A stretch of 64,000 bases of DNA, taken from NCBI RefSeq assembly GCF_951805225.1, contig NZ_OX638201.1, forward strand, positions 4,774,001 to 4,838,000. Direction: 5' to 3'. This document shows, one piece after another, positions 17,671-26,454 of this stretch; position 1 is the first letter of the stretch; every line of letters begins with the position of its first letter. The notes under the pieces are model-generated. The model was not told the origin of the DNA. It saw nothing but the letters and a program-made list of their open reading frames with translations, and ran no database searches. The position numbers and the translations under genes are program-made. Source of the stretch: an uncultured Flavobacterium sp. GTDB taxonomy: Bacteria; Bacteroidota; Bacteroidia; Flavobacteriales; Flavobacteriaceae.

Positions 17671-19362
17671 ATGAAAAATTACGTTATAGGATTGGACTAC
17701 GGAACAGATTCAGTTCGAGCGATGCTAATAGATACTGAAAATGGGCAAGAGTTGGCATCAAATGTTTCTCATTATAAAAGATGGAAAAACAAGCAATATT
17801 GCGATGCGTCGATAAATCAATTTCGTCAACATCCTTTAGATCATATCGAAGGTTTAGAAATTACGATTCAGACGGTTATAAAAGAAAGTAAAGTTGATGC
17901 TTCGTTAATAAAAGGAATCTGTATTGATACAACTGGATCTTCTCCAGTTCCTGTTACGAAAGACGGAATTCCGTTAGCATTGACAAAAGGTTTTGAAGAA
18001 AATCCGAATGCTATGATGGTACTTTGGAAAGATCATACTTCGATAAATGAAGCAAACGAAATCAACGAATTGGCAGTAAGCTGGGGCGGAGAAAACGTAA
18101 CTAAATATGTAGGCGGAATTTATTCATCGGAATGGTTTTGGGCAAAAATTCTGCACATTGCAAGAGAAGATGAAGCAGTTCGAAATGCTGCACACACCTG
18201 GATGGAGCATTGCGATTTAATGACGTATTTATTGATTGAAGATAAAGATTTAAAAACTTTCAAAAGAAGCCGTTGCGCTGCGGGACATAAAGCAATGTGG
18301 CACGAAGACTGGAACGGATTACCACCAGTTGAATTCTTAGAAAAATTACATCCTTATTTGGCTCAACTTCGTGGTAATCTTTATGATGAAACATATACAT
18401 CAGATTTAGTTGCCGGAAATTTAAGCAAAGAATGGGCAGATCGTTTAGGACTTTCGACAGAAACAGTTGTGGCTGTTGGAACTTTCGATGCACATTCTGG
18501 AGCTGTTGGCGCTAAGATTGGAGAAAATACTTTAGTTCGCGTTATGGGAACTTCAACCTGCGATATTTTGGTAGGTTCAAAAGAAGAAGTAGGAACTAAA
18601 ACTGTTCGTGGAATTTGCGGACAAGTTGATGGATCTGTGATTCCGGGTTATATTGGATTAGAAGCGGGACAATCTGCTTTTGGAGATTTATTGGCTTGGT
18701 ATAAAGAATTATTGCTTTGGCCAACAGATCATTTATTAACTGCTTCGACTGTTTTAAATGATGCTCAAAAAGAACAATTAAGAGAAGAATTCAGCGATAA
18801 ATTAATTGTAGAATTAACAAAAGAAGCTGAGAAAATTCCGGTTTCAGATAGTCTTCCAATTGCTTTAGACTGGATCAACGGAAGAAGAACTCCAGACGCT
18901 AATCAGGAATTAAAAAGTGCGATTTCGAATCTTTCTTTAGGAACAAAAGCACCACATATTTTCAAAGCTTTAGTAAATGCTATTTGTTTTGGAGCGAAGA
19001 AAATCGTGGATCGTTTTGAAGAAGAAGGTGTGAAAATTGACAGCGTTATCGGGATTGGTGGCGTTGCTCGTAAATCTCCTTTTATCATGCAGACTTTGGC
19101 AAATGTTTTAAACAAGCCAATTAAAATTGCAGCTTCAGATCAAACTCCAGCTTTGGGAGCGGCGATTTATGCAGCTGTTGCAGCCGGAATTTATCCAAAT
19201 GTTATTGAAGCAAGTCAAAAAATAGGAAGCGATTTTGACGGAGAATATTTCCCTCAATTAGACAAAGTTGCAGCTTATCATAAACTGCTTTTGGCATACG
19301 ATCAATTAAGTGCTTACGAAGATCCAACTATTAAAATTTCGCAACATGAGTTCTCTTTATAA
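17671..19362 (+). CDS. araB: L-ribulokinase
   Basis: A 563-aa FGGY-family sugar kinase. The N-terminal phosphate-binding block GLDYGTDSVRAML and a C-terminal ATP-site block IGIGGVARKSPF are intact. It phosphorylates L-ribulose to L-ribulose-5-phosphate with ATP in the cytoplasm, the second step of arabinose breakdown. The length equals the AraB norm (about 560-566 aa) when ATG 17671 is used; the in-frame TTG at 17644 lies in the promoter box. It overlaps araD by 17 bp, so translation is probably coupled. The operator at 17603 predicts induction by arabinose. Confidence 0.95.
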   Translation: MKNYVIGLDYGTDSVRAMLIDTENGQELASNVSHYKRWKNKQYCDASINQFRQHPLDHIEGLEITIQTVIKESKVDASLIKGICIDTTGSSPVPVTKDGIPLALTKGFEENPNAMMVLWKDHTSINEANEINELAVSWGGENVTKYVGGIYSSEWFWAKILHIAREDEAVRNAAHTWMEHCDLMTYLLIEDKDLKTFKRSRCAAGHKAMWHEDWNGLPPVEFLEKLHPYLAQLRGNLYDETYTSDLVAGNLSKEWADRLGLSTETVVAVGTFDAHSGAVGAKIGENTLVRVMGTSTCDILVGSKEEVGTKTVRGICGQVDGSVIPGYIGLEAGQSAFGDLLAWYKELLLWPTDHLLTASTVLNDAQKEQLREEFSDKLIVELTKEAEKIPVSDSLPIALDWINGRRTPDANQELKSAISNLSLGTKAPHIFKALVNAICFGAKKIVDRFEEEGVKIDSVIGIGGVARKSPFIMQTLANVLNKPIKIAASDQTPALGAAIYAAVAAGIYPNVIEASQKIGSDFDGEYFPQLDKVAAYHKLLLAYDQLSAYEDPTIKISQHEFSL

Positions 19363-20047
19363 AGATTTAAAACAGGAATGTTACGAAGCCAATATGCAGT
19401 TAAATGCATTGAATTTGGTCGTATATACTTTCGGAAATGTGAGTGCTGTTGACAGAGAAAATGGTGTTTTTGCGATTAAACCAAGTGGCGTTCCTTATGA
19501 AGATTTAAAACCGGAAGATATTGTGATTGTCGATTTTGATAATAATATTATTGAAGGAACAATGCGTCCATCATCAGATACAAAAACGCATGCTTATTTA
19601 TATAAAAACTGGCCAAATATTGGTGGCGTTGCGCATACACACGCCACTTATTCGGTTGCTTGGGCACAATCACAACGTGATATTCCCATTTTTGGAACTA
19701 CGCATGCAGATCATTTAACAGCTGATATTCCGTGCGCGCCACCGATGGCAGATGCACTTATAGAAGGAAATTACGAACACAATACCGGAATTCAGATTTT
19801 GGATTGTTTCAAAGAAAAAAATCTTTCTTACGAAGAAGTAGAAATGGTTTTGATTGGAAATCACGGTCCGTTTGCCTGGGGGAAAAACGCAGCAAAAGCA
19901 GTTTACAATAGTAAAGTTCTTGAAGTAGTTGCCGAAATGGCGTACTTGACTTTACAAATAAATCCAAATGCACCAAGATTAAAAGATTCTCTAATAAAGA
20001 AACATTACAATCGTAAACACGGAAAAGATTCGTATTACGGACAATAA
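19346..20047 (+). CDS. araD: L-ribulose-5-phosphate 4-epimerase
   Basis: A 233-aa class II aldolase-fold epimerase that converts L-ribulose-5-phosphate to D-xylulose-5-phosphate. Zinc ligands are visible in AHTHATYS (H97, H99) and GNHGPF (H173). The catalytic Asp is in HADH (D122) and the C-terminal catalytic Tyr is in DSYYG. Positions are offset by two from the E. coli enzyme. The start at ATG 19346 (MSSLYKDL) is chosen because it gives the family length (231-233 aa); it lies inside the 3' end of araB, overlapping by 17 bp. Confidence 0.95.
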   Translation: MSSLYKDLKQECYEANMQLNALNLVVYTFGNVSAVDRENGVFAIKPSGVPYEDLKPEDIVIVDFDNNIIEGTMRPSSDTKTHAYLYKNWPNIGGVAHTHATYSVAWAQSQRDIPIFGTTHADHLTADIPCAPPMADALIEGNYEHNTGIQILDCFKEKNLSYEEVEMVLIGNHGPFAWGKNAAKAVYNSKVLEVVAEMAYLTLQINPNAPRLKDSLIKKHYNRKHGKDSYYGQ

Positions 20048-20049
20048 AA

Positions 20050-20192
20050 AGTTATTTCAGGTTTCAGGTTTTTTTGTTTCAAGTTATTGGAACGTGAAAT
20101 CTGAAACGTGAAACAACAATAACAAAATAAAAAATAACAATTCGAATTTTCAGATTCCAATAACATGAAACCTGAAACTTGAAACAAAATAA
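20050..20192. repeat. Imperfect inverted repeat built from 'GTTTCA' words
   Basis: TTTCAGGTTTCAGG...GTTTCAAGTTATTGGAA (20055-20092) is mirrored by TTCCAATAACATGAAACC...CTTGAAACAAAA (20155-20190). It fills the araD-araA gap without an ORF. A long hairpin could form in the mRNA between two genes of the same operon. Confidence 0.55.
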
Positions 20193-20198
20193 AAAACA

Positions 20199-21707
20199 AT
20201 GATTGACATTTCTCAAAAAGAAGTTTGGTTTGTAGTAGGAAGCCAGGAATTATACGGACCGGAAACTTTAAAATTAGTGGCGGAACATGCTGCAATAATG
20301 GCAAAAGGTTTAGATGCTTCATCGCAAATTCCAGTAAAAATAGTTTGCAAAGACACTTTAAAATCGCCTAAGCAAATTTTAGATTTATGTTTAGAAGCAA
20401 ATTCTGCTAAAAACTGTATCGGAATTATTGCTTGGATGCATACTTTTTCACCGGCAAAAATGTGGATTGGCGGATTAAGTATTTTAAAGAAACCATTATG
20501 CCATTTGCATACACAATACAATGCCGAAATTCCGTGGGGAACTATCGACATGGATTTCATGAACTTGAATCAATCAGCGCACGGAGATCGTGAATTTGGT
20601 TTTATTATGTCAAGAATGCGTAAAAAACGTAAAGTTGTGGTTGGACATTGGGAAGATCCTCGCGTTTTGAATAAACTTGGTGTTTGGACAAGAGTTGCTT
20701 TAGGTTGGGATGAACTTCAGAACTTAAAAGTAGCTCGTATTGGAGACAATATGCGTGAAGTTGCCGTTACGGAAGGTGATAAAGTTGAGGCTCAGATTCG
20801 TTTTGGAATGTCGGTTAATGGATATGATTCTTCGGATGTTACAAAACATATCGAGAAAGTTACAGATCAACAATTGAATGATTTATTAGCCGTTTATGAG
20901 TCTTCTTATTCTTTGACTGATTCTTTAAAAGAAGGCGGAGCACAAAGAAGTTCATTGGTTGAAGCAGCAAAAATAGAATTAGGTTTAAGAGCTTTCCTTG
21001 AAGAAGGAGGTTTTGGAGCTTTTACAGATACATTTGAAAACCTTGGAGTTTGGAAACAACTTCCGGGAATTGCAACACAAAGATTAATGGCCGATGGTTA
21101 TGGTTTTGGTGGAGAAGGTGATTGGAAAACTGCTGCAATGGTTCGTGCATTAAAAGTAATGAACGTTGGACTTGAAGGAGGAACTTCTTTCATGGAAGAT
21201 TATACATATCATTTTACACCACAAAAATCATATGTTTTAGGATCTCACATGTTGGAAATTTGTCCATCGATTGCAGATGCAAAACCTTCTTGCGAAGTGC
21301 ATCCGTTAGGAATTGGAGGAAAAGAAGATCCTGCGCGTTTGGTGTTTAATTCGCCTGCGGGAGCGGCAATCAATGTGTCGTTAATTGATATGGGAAATCG
21401 TTTCCGTTTGATCGTAAATGAAGTTGAAGCTATAAAACCTTTGGCAGATTTACCAAAATTACCAGTTGCAAGAGTTTTATGGGATTGTAAACCAAATCTT
21501 GATATCGCAGCAACGGCTTGGATTCTTGCAGGAGGCGCGCATCACACGGTTTACAGCCAAGCAATTACAACAGAATATATGGAAGATTTTGCAGATATCG
21601 CCGGAATCGAATTATTGGTTATTGACGAAAAAACTACTGTAAGAGACTTTAAAGATAAGATCAATGCAAACGAAGCTTATTATCATTTGTTTCAACACGG
21701 GATTTAG
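20199..21707 (+). CDS. araA: L-arabinose isomerase
   Basis: A 502-aa cytoplasmic, metal-dependent isomerase of L-arabinose to L-ribulose, close to the 500 aa of E. coli AraA. Family blocks are clear: WMHTFSPAKMWI near the N-terminus, GFGGEGDWKTAA, and MEDYTYHF, which contains a catalytic Glu. The C-terminal AGGAHHTVYS block contains the metal-binding His. The order araB-araD-araA resembles other Bacteroidota loci. It is 151 bp behind araD and 103 bp ahead of the mutarotase, with inverted-repeat text in both gaps. Confidence 0.96.
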   Translation: MIDISQKEVWFVVGSQELYGPETLKLVAEHAAIMAKGLDASSQIPVKIVCKDTLKSPKQILDLCLEANSAKNCIGIIAWMHTFSPAKMWIGGLSILKKPLCHLHTQYNAEIPWGTIDMDFMNLNQSAHGDREFGFIMSRMRKKRKVVVGHWEDPRVLNKLGVWTRVALGWDELQNLKVARIGDNMREVAVTEGDKVEAQIRFGMSVNGYDSSDVTKHIEKVTDQQLNDLLAVYESSYSLTDSLKEGGAQRSSLVEAAKIELGLRAFLEEGGFGAFTDTFENLGVWKQLPGIATQRLMADGYGFGGEGDWKTAAMVRALKVMNVGLEGGTSFMEDYTYHFTPQKSYVLGSHMLEICPSIADAKPSCEVHPLGIGGKEDPARLVFNSPAGAAINVSLIDMGNRFRLIVNEVEAIKPLADLPKLPVARVLWDCKPNLDIAATAWILAGGAHHTVYSQAITTEYMEDFADIAGIELLVIDEKTTVRDFKDKINANEAYYHLFQHGI

Positions 21708-21712
21708 TCAAA

Positions 21713-21797
21713 AGTCTAATGTCATAAAGTCATAAAGATTTAGTTTCTTTGAAGTAATGACTTTACAACTTTCGACTTTAAGACTTTACTAACTTAA
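21713..21797. repeat. Inverted repeat built from 'AAAGTC' words
   Basis: GTCATAAAGTCATAAAGA is countered by GACTTTACAACTTTCGACTTTAAGACTTTAC in the araA-galM gap. The structure resembles the 20050-20192 repeat but with different words. Confidence 0.45.
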
Positions 21798-21810
21798 AAA
21801 AATATCATTT

Positions 21811-22995
21811 ATGAATGTATTAAAACGTTGCGTTTTTGGAATTGGATTAATGAGTTTGGCAGCAATTTCTGTTCAATGTAAAAACGATAAAAAAATGGAT
21901 GCTACAACAGTTTCTTCAGATTCAAAAGCTACAGTTACAATCGAAAAATCTTCTTATGGAACTACTGCAAAGGGAGAAAAAGTAGATAGTTATAAGCTGA
22001 AAAATCAAAATGGGATGGAAGTTGACATCATCACTTTTGGTGGAAGAATTACGGATCTGAAAGTACCAAATAAAGAAGGTGTTTCTGAAAATATAGTTAT
22101 TGGATTTAATTCTTTGGCACAATATGAAAAAGAAAATCCATTTTTTGGAGCCTTAATCGGAAGATATGGAAACCGTATTGCGAAAGGGAAATTTTCTTTA
22201 GACGGAAAAGAATATCGATTAGCAATAAATAATGCACCAAATGCTTTGCACGGCGGACCACAAGGATATTTTAACGTTGTTTGGAAAGCTGATGAGGTTA
22301 AATCCGGAGATACAGCTTCTTTGAAATTATCTTATTTAAGTAAAGATTTAGAAGAAGGATATCCTGGAAATCTTCAGGTTTTTGTAACGTATACATTGAC
22401 AAATGATAATCAATTGGAAGTTTTGTATGAAGCAACAACTGACAAGAAAACGATTGTAAATCTAACGCAACATTCTTATTTCAATTTATCCGGAGATTTT
22501 TCTAAAACGATCTTAGATCATGAATTGACTTTGAATGCTGATAAATTAGTTCCGGTTGATGCAACTTTAATTCCAACAGGAAAATTAGAAGATGTTGCGA
22601 ATACGCCTTTCGATTTCAGAACTCCAAAACTAATTGGAAAAGACATCGAAGTTAAAAACGAACAATTAGAAAGAGGAAAAGGTTACGATCATTGTTGGGT
22701 ATTAAATAATCCTGAAAAAGGAAAAACAATCATTGCAAAAGTATATCACGCAGCGAGCGGAAGAGTTATGGAAATGACAACTGACGAACCTGGAATTCAG
22801 TTCTACTCAGGAAATTTCCTTGACGGAACTTTACCAACACGTGACGGTAAAACATATGGACACAGAACGGGACTTTGTTTAGAAACAGAACATTATCCAG
22901 ATTCTCCAAACCAAAAAGATTTCCCGACAACGGTTTTAAACCCGGGAGAAAAATATAAGACTAAAACTGTTTTTAAGTTCTCAGTAAAAAAATAG
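21811..22995 (+). CDS. galM: Aldose 1-epimerase (mutarotase), lipoprotein
   Basis: A 394-aa GalM-fold protein with a lipobox-like signal (SVQC, Cys23). The family blocks GRYGNRIAKGKF, NAPNALHGGP, TQHSYFNLSG (catalytic His) and the C-terminal CLETEHYPDSPN (catalytic Glu) are present. It interconverts anomers of free sugars. The lipoprotein signal places it in the periplasm, where it would act on arabinose released by the exo-enzymes before uptake. That location and role are inferred from context. It is the last gene of the arabinose unit and is followed by a clear terminator. Confidence 0.9.
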   Translation: MNVLKRCVFGIGLMSLAAISVQCKNDKKMDATTVSSDSKATVTIEKSSYGTTAKGEKVDSYKLKNQNGMEVDIITFGGRITDLKVPNKEGVSENIVIGFNSLAQYEKENPFFGALIGRYGNRIAKGKFSLDGKEYRLAINNAPNALHGGPQGYFNVVWKADEVKSGDTASLKLSYLSKDLEEGYPGNLQVFVTYTLTNDNQLEVLYEATTDKKTIVNLTQHSYFNLSGDFSKTILDHELTLNADKLVPVDATLIPTGKLEDVANTPFDFRTPKLIGKDIEVKNEQLERGKGYDHCWVLNNPEKGKTIIAKVYHAASGRVMEMTTDEPGIQFYSGNFLDGTLPTRDGKTYGHRTGLCLETEHYPDSPNQKDFPTTVLNPGEKYKTKTVFKFSVKK

Positions 22996-23028
22996 TTTTG
23001 GAATTTGTTTAGTAAATTAGTAATTCTC

Positions 23029-23070
23029 TAAAAAACCTCGAAAGGAGCACTTTCGAGGTTTTTTGTTTTT
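23029..23070 (+). terminator. Terminator after the mutarotase gene
   Basis: AAAAACCTCGAAAG pairs with CTTTCGAGGTTTTT around GAGCA, followed by a T run. It marks the end of the arabinose region. Confidence 0.9.
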
Positions 23071-23155
23071 AGAAAGGAATGTTAATTTATTTTACTACTG
23101 TTAAAAGATTACCTTAGCGAGCTTAATTTATCTTAGGAAACTGAAAAATTATAAT

Positions 23156-23782
23156 ATGAAAAGAAAAGTTATTTATATTTTATTCTCCATTTTATTTCTA
23201 CAAAGTTGTCAGAATAAAGAAAAAAGCCAACAGGAAAGCAATTCTTTTGATAAGGTAGATTCTGGTAAAAAATCAGATTTATCAAATGATAGCAATGAGC
23301 AAATAACATTAGTTAAAAACTTTATGAAATGGTATATTAAAAACATGGATATGCTGGGTAAATTTGATGTCATTGGCGGAGGACCAATGGATGCAAAAGA
23401 GAATGAAGAGCCAGAAAATTATTATGTAGATTTTAAAGAAGCTGAAAAATATATTTCGGAATTGAAAAAAAGTGGTTTTTTAACTGATAACATTCTTAAA
23501 AATGAAAAAAAATCGTTTTTAGAAGCAGACAAATATTATAAAGAAAACCCAGAAAATGATGGTCCACCGTATGGTTTTGATTATGATCATTTCTTTCTTA
23601 CTCAAGAAGCATTTGAGGAAGATTTGCTAAATATTGATAAAAGTAAGTATGCTATAAAACAAAAAGATGATTTTAATTCAGAGGTGACGTTTGTTCTGCC
23701 TATATCCGGAGGATATAAGTATTCTTTAAAAAAGATAGGGATAAAATGGTTTATTGAGAAAATAGAATCAGTACAATATTGA
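23156..23782 (+). CDS. Putative lipoprotein, DUF3828-like
   Basis: A 208-aa protein with a short signal peptide and lipobox (LQSC, Cys18), then a low-complexity E/S/K linker and a globular domain (about 50-208). The pattern VKNFMKWYI...YVDFKEAEKYISELKKSGF...ENPENDGPPYGFDYDHF resembles DUF3828-type periplasmic proteins; the assignment is from memory of the pattern. No catalytic residues are recognisable. It lies 8 bp before an OsmC gene and may be co-transcribed with it. Function unknown. Confidence 0.65.
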   Translation: MKRKVIYILFSILFLQSCQNKEKSQQESNSFDKVDSGKKSDLSNDSNEQITLVKNFMKWYIKNMDMLGKFDVIGGGPMDAKENEEPENYYVDFKEAEKYISELKKSGFLTDNILKNEKKSFLEADKYYKENPENDGPPYGFDYDHFFLTQEAFEEDLLNIDKSKYAIKQKDDFNSEVTFVLPISGGYKYSLKKIGIKWFIEKIESVQY

Positions 23783-23790
23783 AGTAATTT

Positions 23791-24258
23791 ATGACATTAA
23801 AACATCTATTCAAGACACAATTAAACTGGACCTCAAATCAAAAACAAGAAGATTCGACGAAAAGATTCTATAGTAAAAGCCATCAAATTAAAATTGAAGG
23901 AAAGCCCATTTTAGATGTTTCTGCAGCAAAAGCATTCAAAGGCGATCCTGAATTATACAATCCCGAAGATTTGCTATTGAGCAGTTTGGTTTCGTGCCAT
24001 ATGATGTCCTATTTATATGTATGTTCTCAAAACGGAATAGAAGTTCTGGAATATTCAGATAATGCGGAAGCAACACTCGAAGTTTCGCCCAACGGAAGCG
24101 GACGTTTTACAGAAGTCAGATTAAATCCGAAAGTAAAGATTTCAAATCCTGATAAAATTGAACTTGCTTTAAGTTTACATTTTAAAGCAAATCAATTGTG
24201 TTTTATTGCTAATTCGTGCAATTTTCCTGTTTTGCATGAGGCGAGTTGTGAGGTTTGA
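23791..24258 (+). CDS. OsmC-family protein (peroxiredoxin-like)
   Basis: A 155-aa OsmC/Ohr-superfamily protein. Two conserved cysteines are visible, in SSLVSCHMMSYL (C69) and QLCFIANSC (C137). They correspond to the catalytic thiol pair that reduces organic peroxides in Ohr/OsmC. The block PEDLLLSSLVSCH is the family signature. Cytoplasmic. The gene follows the lipoprotein gene after 8 bp. Sequence alone does not separate the OsmC, Ohr and YhfA subgroups. Confidence 0.88.
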   Translation: MTLKHLFKTQLNWTSNQKQEDSTKRFYSKSHQIKIEGKPILDVSAAKAFKGDPELYNPEDLLLSSLVSCHMMSYLYVCSQNGIEVLEYSDNAEATLEVSPNGSGRFTEVRLNPKVKISNPDKIELALSLHFKANQLCFIANSCNFPVLHEASCEV

Positions 24259-24309
24259 AAATATAAGTAAATATAGGGTTTGAGTTATAAATCACTCATT
24301 ATTAAATAA

Positions 24310-24347
24310 ACTTACATAACTTATATGGTGAAAAAGTAACCATATAA
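24310..24347. repeat. ACTTATATGGT inverted element
   Basis: ACTTACATAACTTATATGGT (24310-24329) is followed after 9 nt by ACCATATAA (24339-24347), making a hairpin. Related to elements at 12086-12104 and 34863-34960. Confidence 0.5.
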
Positions 24348-24352
24348 AACCA

Positions 24353-24384
24353 AAAAAACCTCTTCCGTTAAGAAGAGGTTTTTG
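24353..24384. terminator. Bidirectional terminator between osmC-like gene and tRNA-Leu
   Basis: AAAAACCTCTT pairs with AAGAGGTTTTT around CCGTTAAG. Flanking A and T runs let it serve the plus-strand OsmC gene and the minus-strand tRNA. Confidence 0.85.
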
Positions 24385-24464
24385 TACCCGGAGCCGGAGT
24401 CGAACCGGCACGGTTTCCCACAGGTGTTTGAGACCAGCGCGTCTACCAATTCCGCCATCCGGGC
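24385..24464 (-). tRNA. tRNA-Leu (anticodon CAA)
   Basis: The minus strand reads GCCCGGATGGCGGAATTGGT..., with a D-loop, an anticodon loop CTCAAAC (anticodon CAA), a short extra arm, the T-loop GGTTCGACTCC and the acceptor end CTCCGGGTA. The leucine-type start GCCCGGATGGCG and extra arm support class II tRNA-Leu. CCA is not encoded. The first pair of the acceptor stem is a G-T wobble. Confidence 0.93.
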
Positions 24465-24562
24465 TTAGCAGACGAAAAAATAATCAAATAAATCAATTAT
24501 TTTAACGCAATAGAATAAGTTAATTATGATGTCATAACTGTGCTTATTCCTTTAACACGGTG

Positions 24563-24570
24563 CAAATGTA
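24563..24570 (-). promoter_or_regulatory. tRNA-Leu promoter -7 box
   Basis: The minus strand reads TACATTTGCACC, an exact TAnnTTTG match, about 92 nt upstream of the tRNA 5' end. It is back to back with the prs box at 24637. Confidence 0.5.
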
Positions 24571-24636
24571 AAAAATAAAATTAAAAATTCTAATAAAAAT
24601 ACTTAATTTTTTCCTTTCAGTGTCCAATAAATTTTC

Positions 24637-24644
24637 TAAATTTG
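24637..24644 (+). promoter_or_regulatory. prs promoter -7 box TAAATTTG
   Basis: Exact TAnnTTTG match followed by CACC. The in-frame TTG at 24642 lies within this box, so it cannot be the translation start of prs. Confidence 0.6.
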
Positions 24645-24695
24645 CACCTCGTTAAAACGAAGCACACACAACTAACTACAAAACAACAAATTATA

Positions 24696-25637
24696 ATGTC
24701 GCACCTAGAACCAGAAGCTAAAATTTTTGCTTGTTCACAAAGTGTTTATCTTGCAGAAAAAATTGCAGAACAATACGGAATTCCGTTAGGGAAAGTAACG
24801 ATGTCAACGTATAGCGATGGAGAATTTCAGCCATCTTACGAAGAATCAATAAGAGGATTACGCGTTTTTATCGTGTGCTCAACTTTTCCAACTGCCGATA
24901 ATTTGATGGAATTGTTATTAATGATTGATGCAGCAAAACGTGCATCAGCAAGACACATTACAGCTGTTATGCCTTATTTTGGTTGGGCAAGACAAGATAG
25001 AAAAGACAAACCAAGAGTGCCGATTGGAGCAAAATTAGTAGCTAATTTATTAGATGCTGCCGGAGCAACAAGAGTAATGACAATGGATTTGCATGCAGAT
25101 CAAATTCAAGGGTTTTTCGAAAAACCAGTAGATCATTTATTTGCATCTACAATCTTTTTACCATACGTAGAAAGTTTAAAATTAGAGAATCTAACAATTG
25201 CATCTCCGGATATGGGAGGTTCAAAAAGGGCATATGCTTACTCTAAGTTTTTAGAATCAGATGTAGTAATCTGTTACAAACAAAGAAAAGCAGCCAACGT
25301 TATCGATACTATGGAACTAATTGGTGAAGTAAAAGGTCGTAACGTAATATTAGTAGACGACATGATCGATACTGGTGGTACATTAGCGAAAGCAGCAGAT
25401 TTAATGATCGAAAAAGGAGCATTAAGCGTTAGAGCAATTTGTACACACGCCATTTTATCTGGTAATGCCTACGAAAAAATTGAAAACTCAAAATTAAGCG
25501 AGTTAATAGTTACCGATTCTATTCCGTTAAAGAGAGAATCAAAGAAAATTAGAGTAGTGAGTTGTGCACCTCTTTTTGCTGAAGTAATGCACATGGTGCA
25601 CCACAACAATTCCATTAGTGGAAAATTTATAATGTAA
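24696..25637 (+). CDS. prs: Ribose-phosphate pyrophosphokinase (PRPP synthetase)
   Basis: A 313-aa enzyme making PRPP from ribose-5-phosphate and ATP, feeding purine, pyrimidine, histidine and NAD synthesis. Visible motifs: FACSQSVYLAEKIA N-terminus, YFGWARQDRKDKPRVPI flexible-loop region, MDLHADQIQGFF, and the PRPP-binding loop VILVDDMIDTGGTLAKAA. ATG 24696 gives the normal length; an upstream in-frame TTG falls in the promoter box. It is followed by the L25 gene, a common arrangement in Bacteroidota. Confidence 0.96.
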   Translation: MSHLEPEAKIFACSQSVYLAEKIAEQYGIPLGKVTMSTYSDGEFQPSYEESIRGLRVFIVCSTFPTADNLMELLLMIDAAKRASARHITAVMPYFGWARQDRKDKPRVPIGAKLVANLLDAAGATRVMTMDLHADQIQGFFEKPVDHLFASTIFLPYVESLKLENLTIASPDMGGSKRAYAYSKFLESDVVICYKQRKAANVIDTMELIGEVKGRNVILVDDMIDTGGTLAKAADLMIEKGALSVRAICTHAILSGNAYEKIENSKLSELIVTDSIPLKRESKKIRVVSCAPLFAEVMHMVHHNNSISGKFIM

Positions 25638-25649
25638 AAAACAATACGC

Positions 25650-25718
25650 TTTAGGCTTTAAGTCATAAGCTATTCATTTTACAAAAGCTTAAAGCCTAGT
25701 GCTTAAAGCTTATAACAA
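25650..25718. repeat. Inverted repeat built from 'GCTTTAAG' words
   Basis: ACGCTTTAGGCTTTAAGTCATAAGC is mirrored by GCTTAAAGCCTAGTGCTTAAAGC in the prs-rplY gap. Structure like 20050-20192 and 21713-21797. Confidence 0.45.
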
Positions 25719-25754
25719 ATTAGAATATTTATTAATAACTATATTTTTTTTACA

Positions 25755-26366
25755 ATGAAATCGATTACAATTAAAGGATCAGAAAGAGAAAGCGTGGGCA
25801 AAGTGTCAACTAAAGCCTTACGTAATGCTGGAGCGGTTCCTTGCGTGTTATACGGAGGAAATCAGGCAGTACACTTCTCAGCAGACGCTGCAGCGTTCAA
25901 AAACTTGGTTTACACTCCAAACGCACACACAGTTGTGATTGAGCTTGGAAAAGGAAAATCATTCAATGCAATTTTGCAAGACATTCAAGTACACCCAGTA
26001 TCTGACAAAATTTTACACATTGACTTCTTTCAATTATTTGATGACAAAGAAATCACTATGGAAGTTCCAGTAAAAATCGTTGGTACATCTAAAGGTGTTC
26101 TTGCAGGAGGTGTTTTACGTTTAAACACACGTAAACTAAAAGTTAAAGCTTTACCTAAAGATCTTCCTGATTTTGTTGAAGCTGACATTACTCCACTTGA
26201 AATGGGTAACAAATTATATGTTACTAAAGTTGGAAAACCAGAGTACAAAGTTATGCACCCAGAGAACACAGTTGTTGCTCAGGTAAGAATTTCTCGTGCT
26301 GCTATGAAAGCTGCTCAAGAAGCTGCAAAAGCTGCAAAAGCTCCTGCAAAAGGAAAGAAAAAATAA
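25755..26366 (+). CDS. rplY: 50S ribosomal protein L25 (general stress protein Ctc type)
   Basis: A 203-aa long-form L25/Ctc protein. The N-terminal 5S-rRNA-binding L25 beta-barrel (about 1-92; SVGKVSTKALRNAGAVPCVLYGG) is followed by the C-terminal TL5 domain (about 95-185) and a basic Ala/Lys tail (AAKAPAKGKKK). Long L25 is usual in Bacteroidota; E. coli has only the N-domain. It binds 5S rRNA in the large subunit. It lies between prs and pth, a conserved neighbourhood, with a strong terminator after it. Confidence 0.95.
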   Translation: MKSITIKGSERESVGKVSTKALRNAGAVPCVLYGGNQAVHFSADAAAFKNLVYTPNAHTVVIELGKGKSFNAILQDIQVHPVSDKILHIDFFQLFDDKEITMEVPVKIVGTSKGVLAGGVLRLNTRKLKVKALPKDLPDFVEADITPLEMGNKLYVTKVGKPEYKVMHPENTVVAQVRISRAAMKAAQEAAKAAKAPAKGKKK

Positions 26367-26382
26367 TTTTTTTCAAATCTAC

Positions 26383-26420
26383 AAAAAGCCTCAATCTTAC
26401 GATTGGGGCTTTTTTTTTGA
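26383..26420 (+). terminator. Terminator after rplY
   Basis: AAAAAGCCTCAATC pairs with GATTGGGGCTTTTT around TTAC and ends in nine T's. Confidence 0.92.
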
Positions 26421-26454
26421 GGTTCTGAGGTAATAAGGTTCTAAGTTTTTTTTC

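Noticed and set aside
24642..24695. TTG start extending prs by 18 residues
   Set aside because: It lies within the TAAATTTG promoter box; ATG 24696 gives the normal PRPP synthetase N-terminus.
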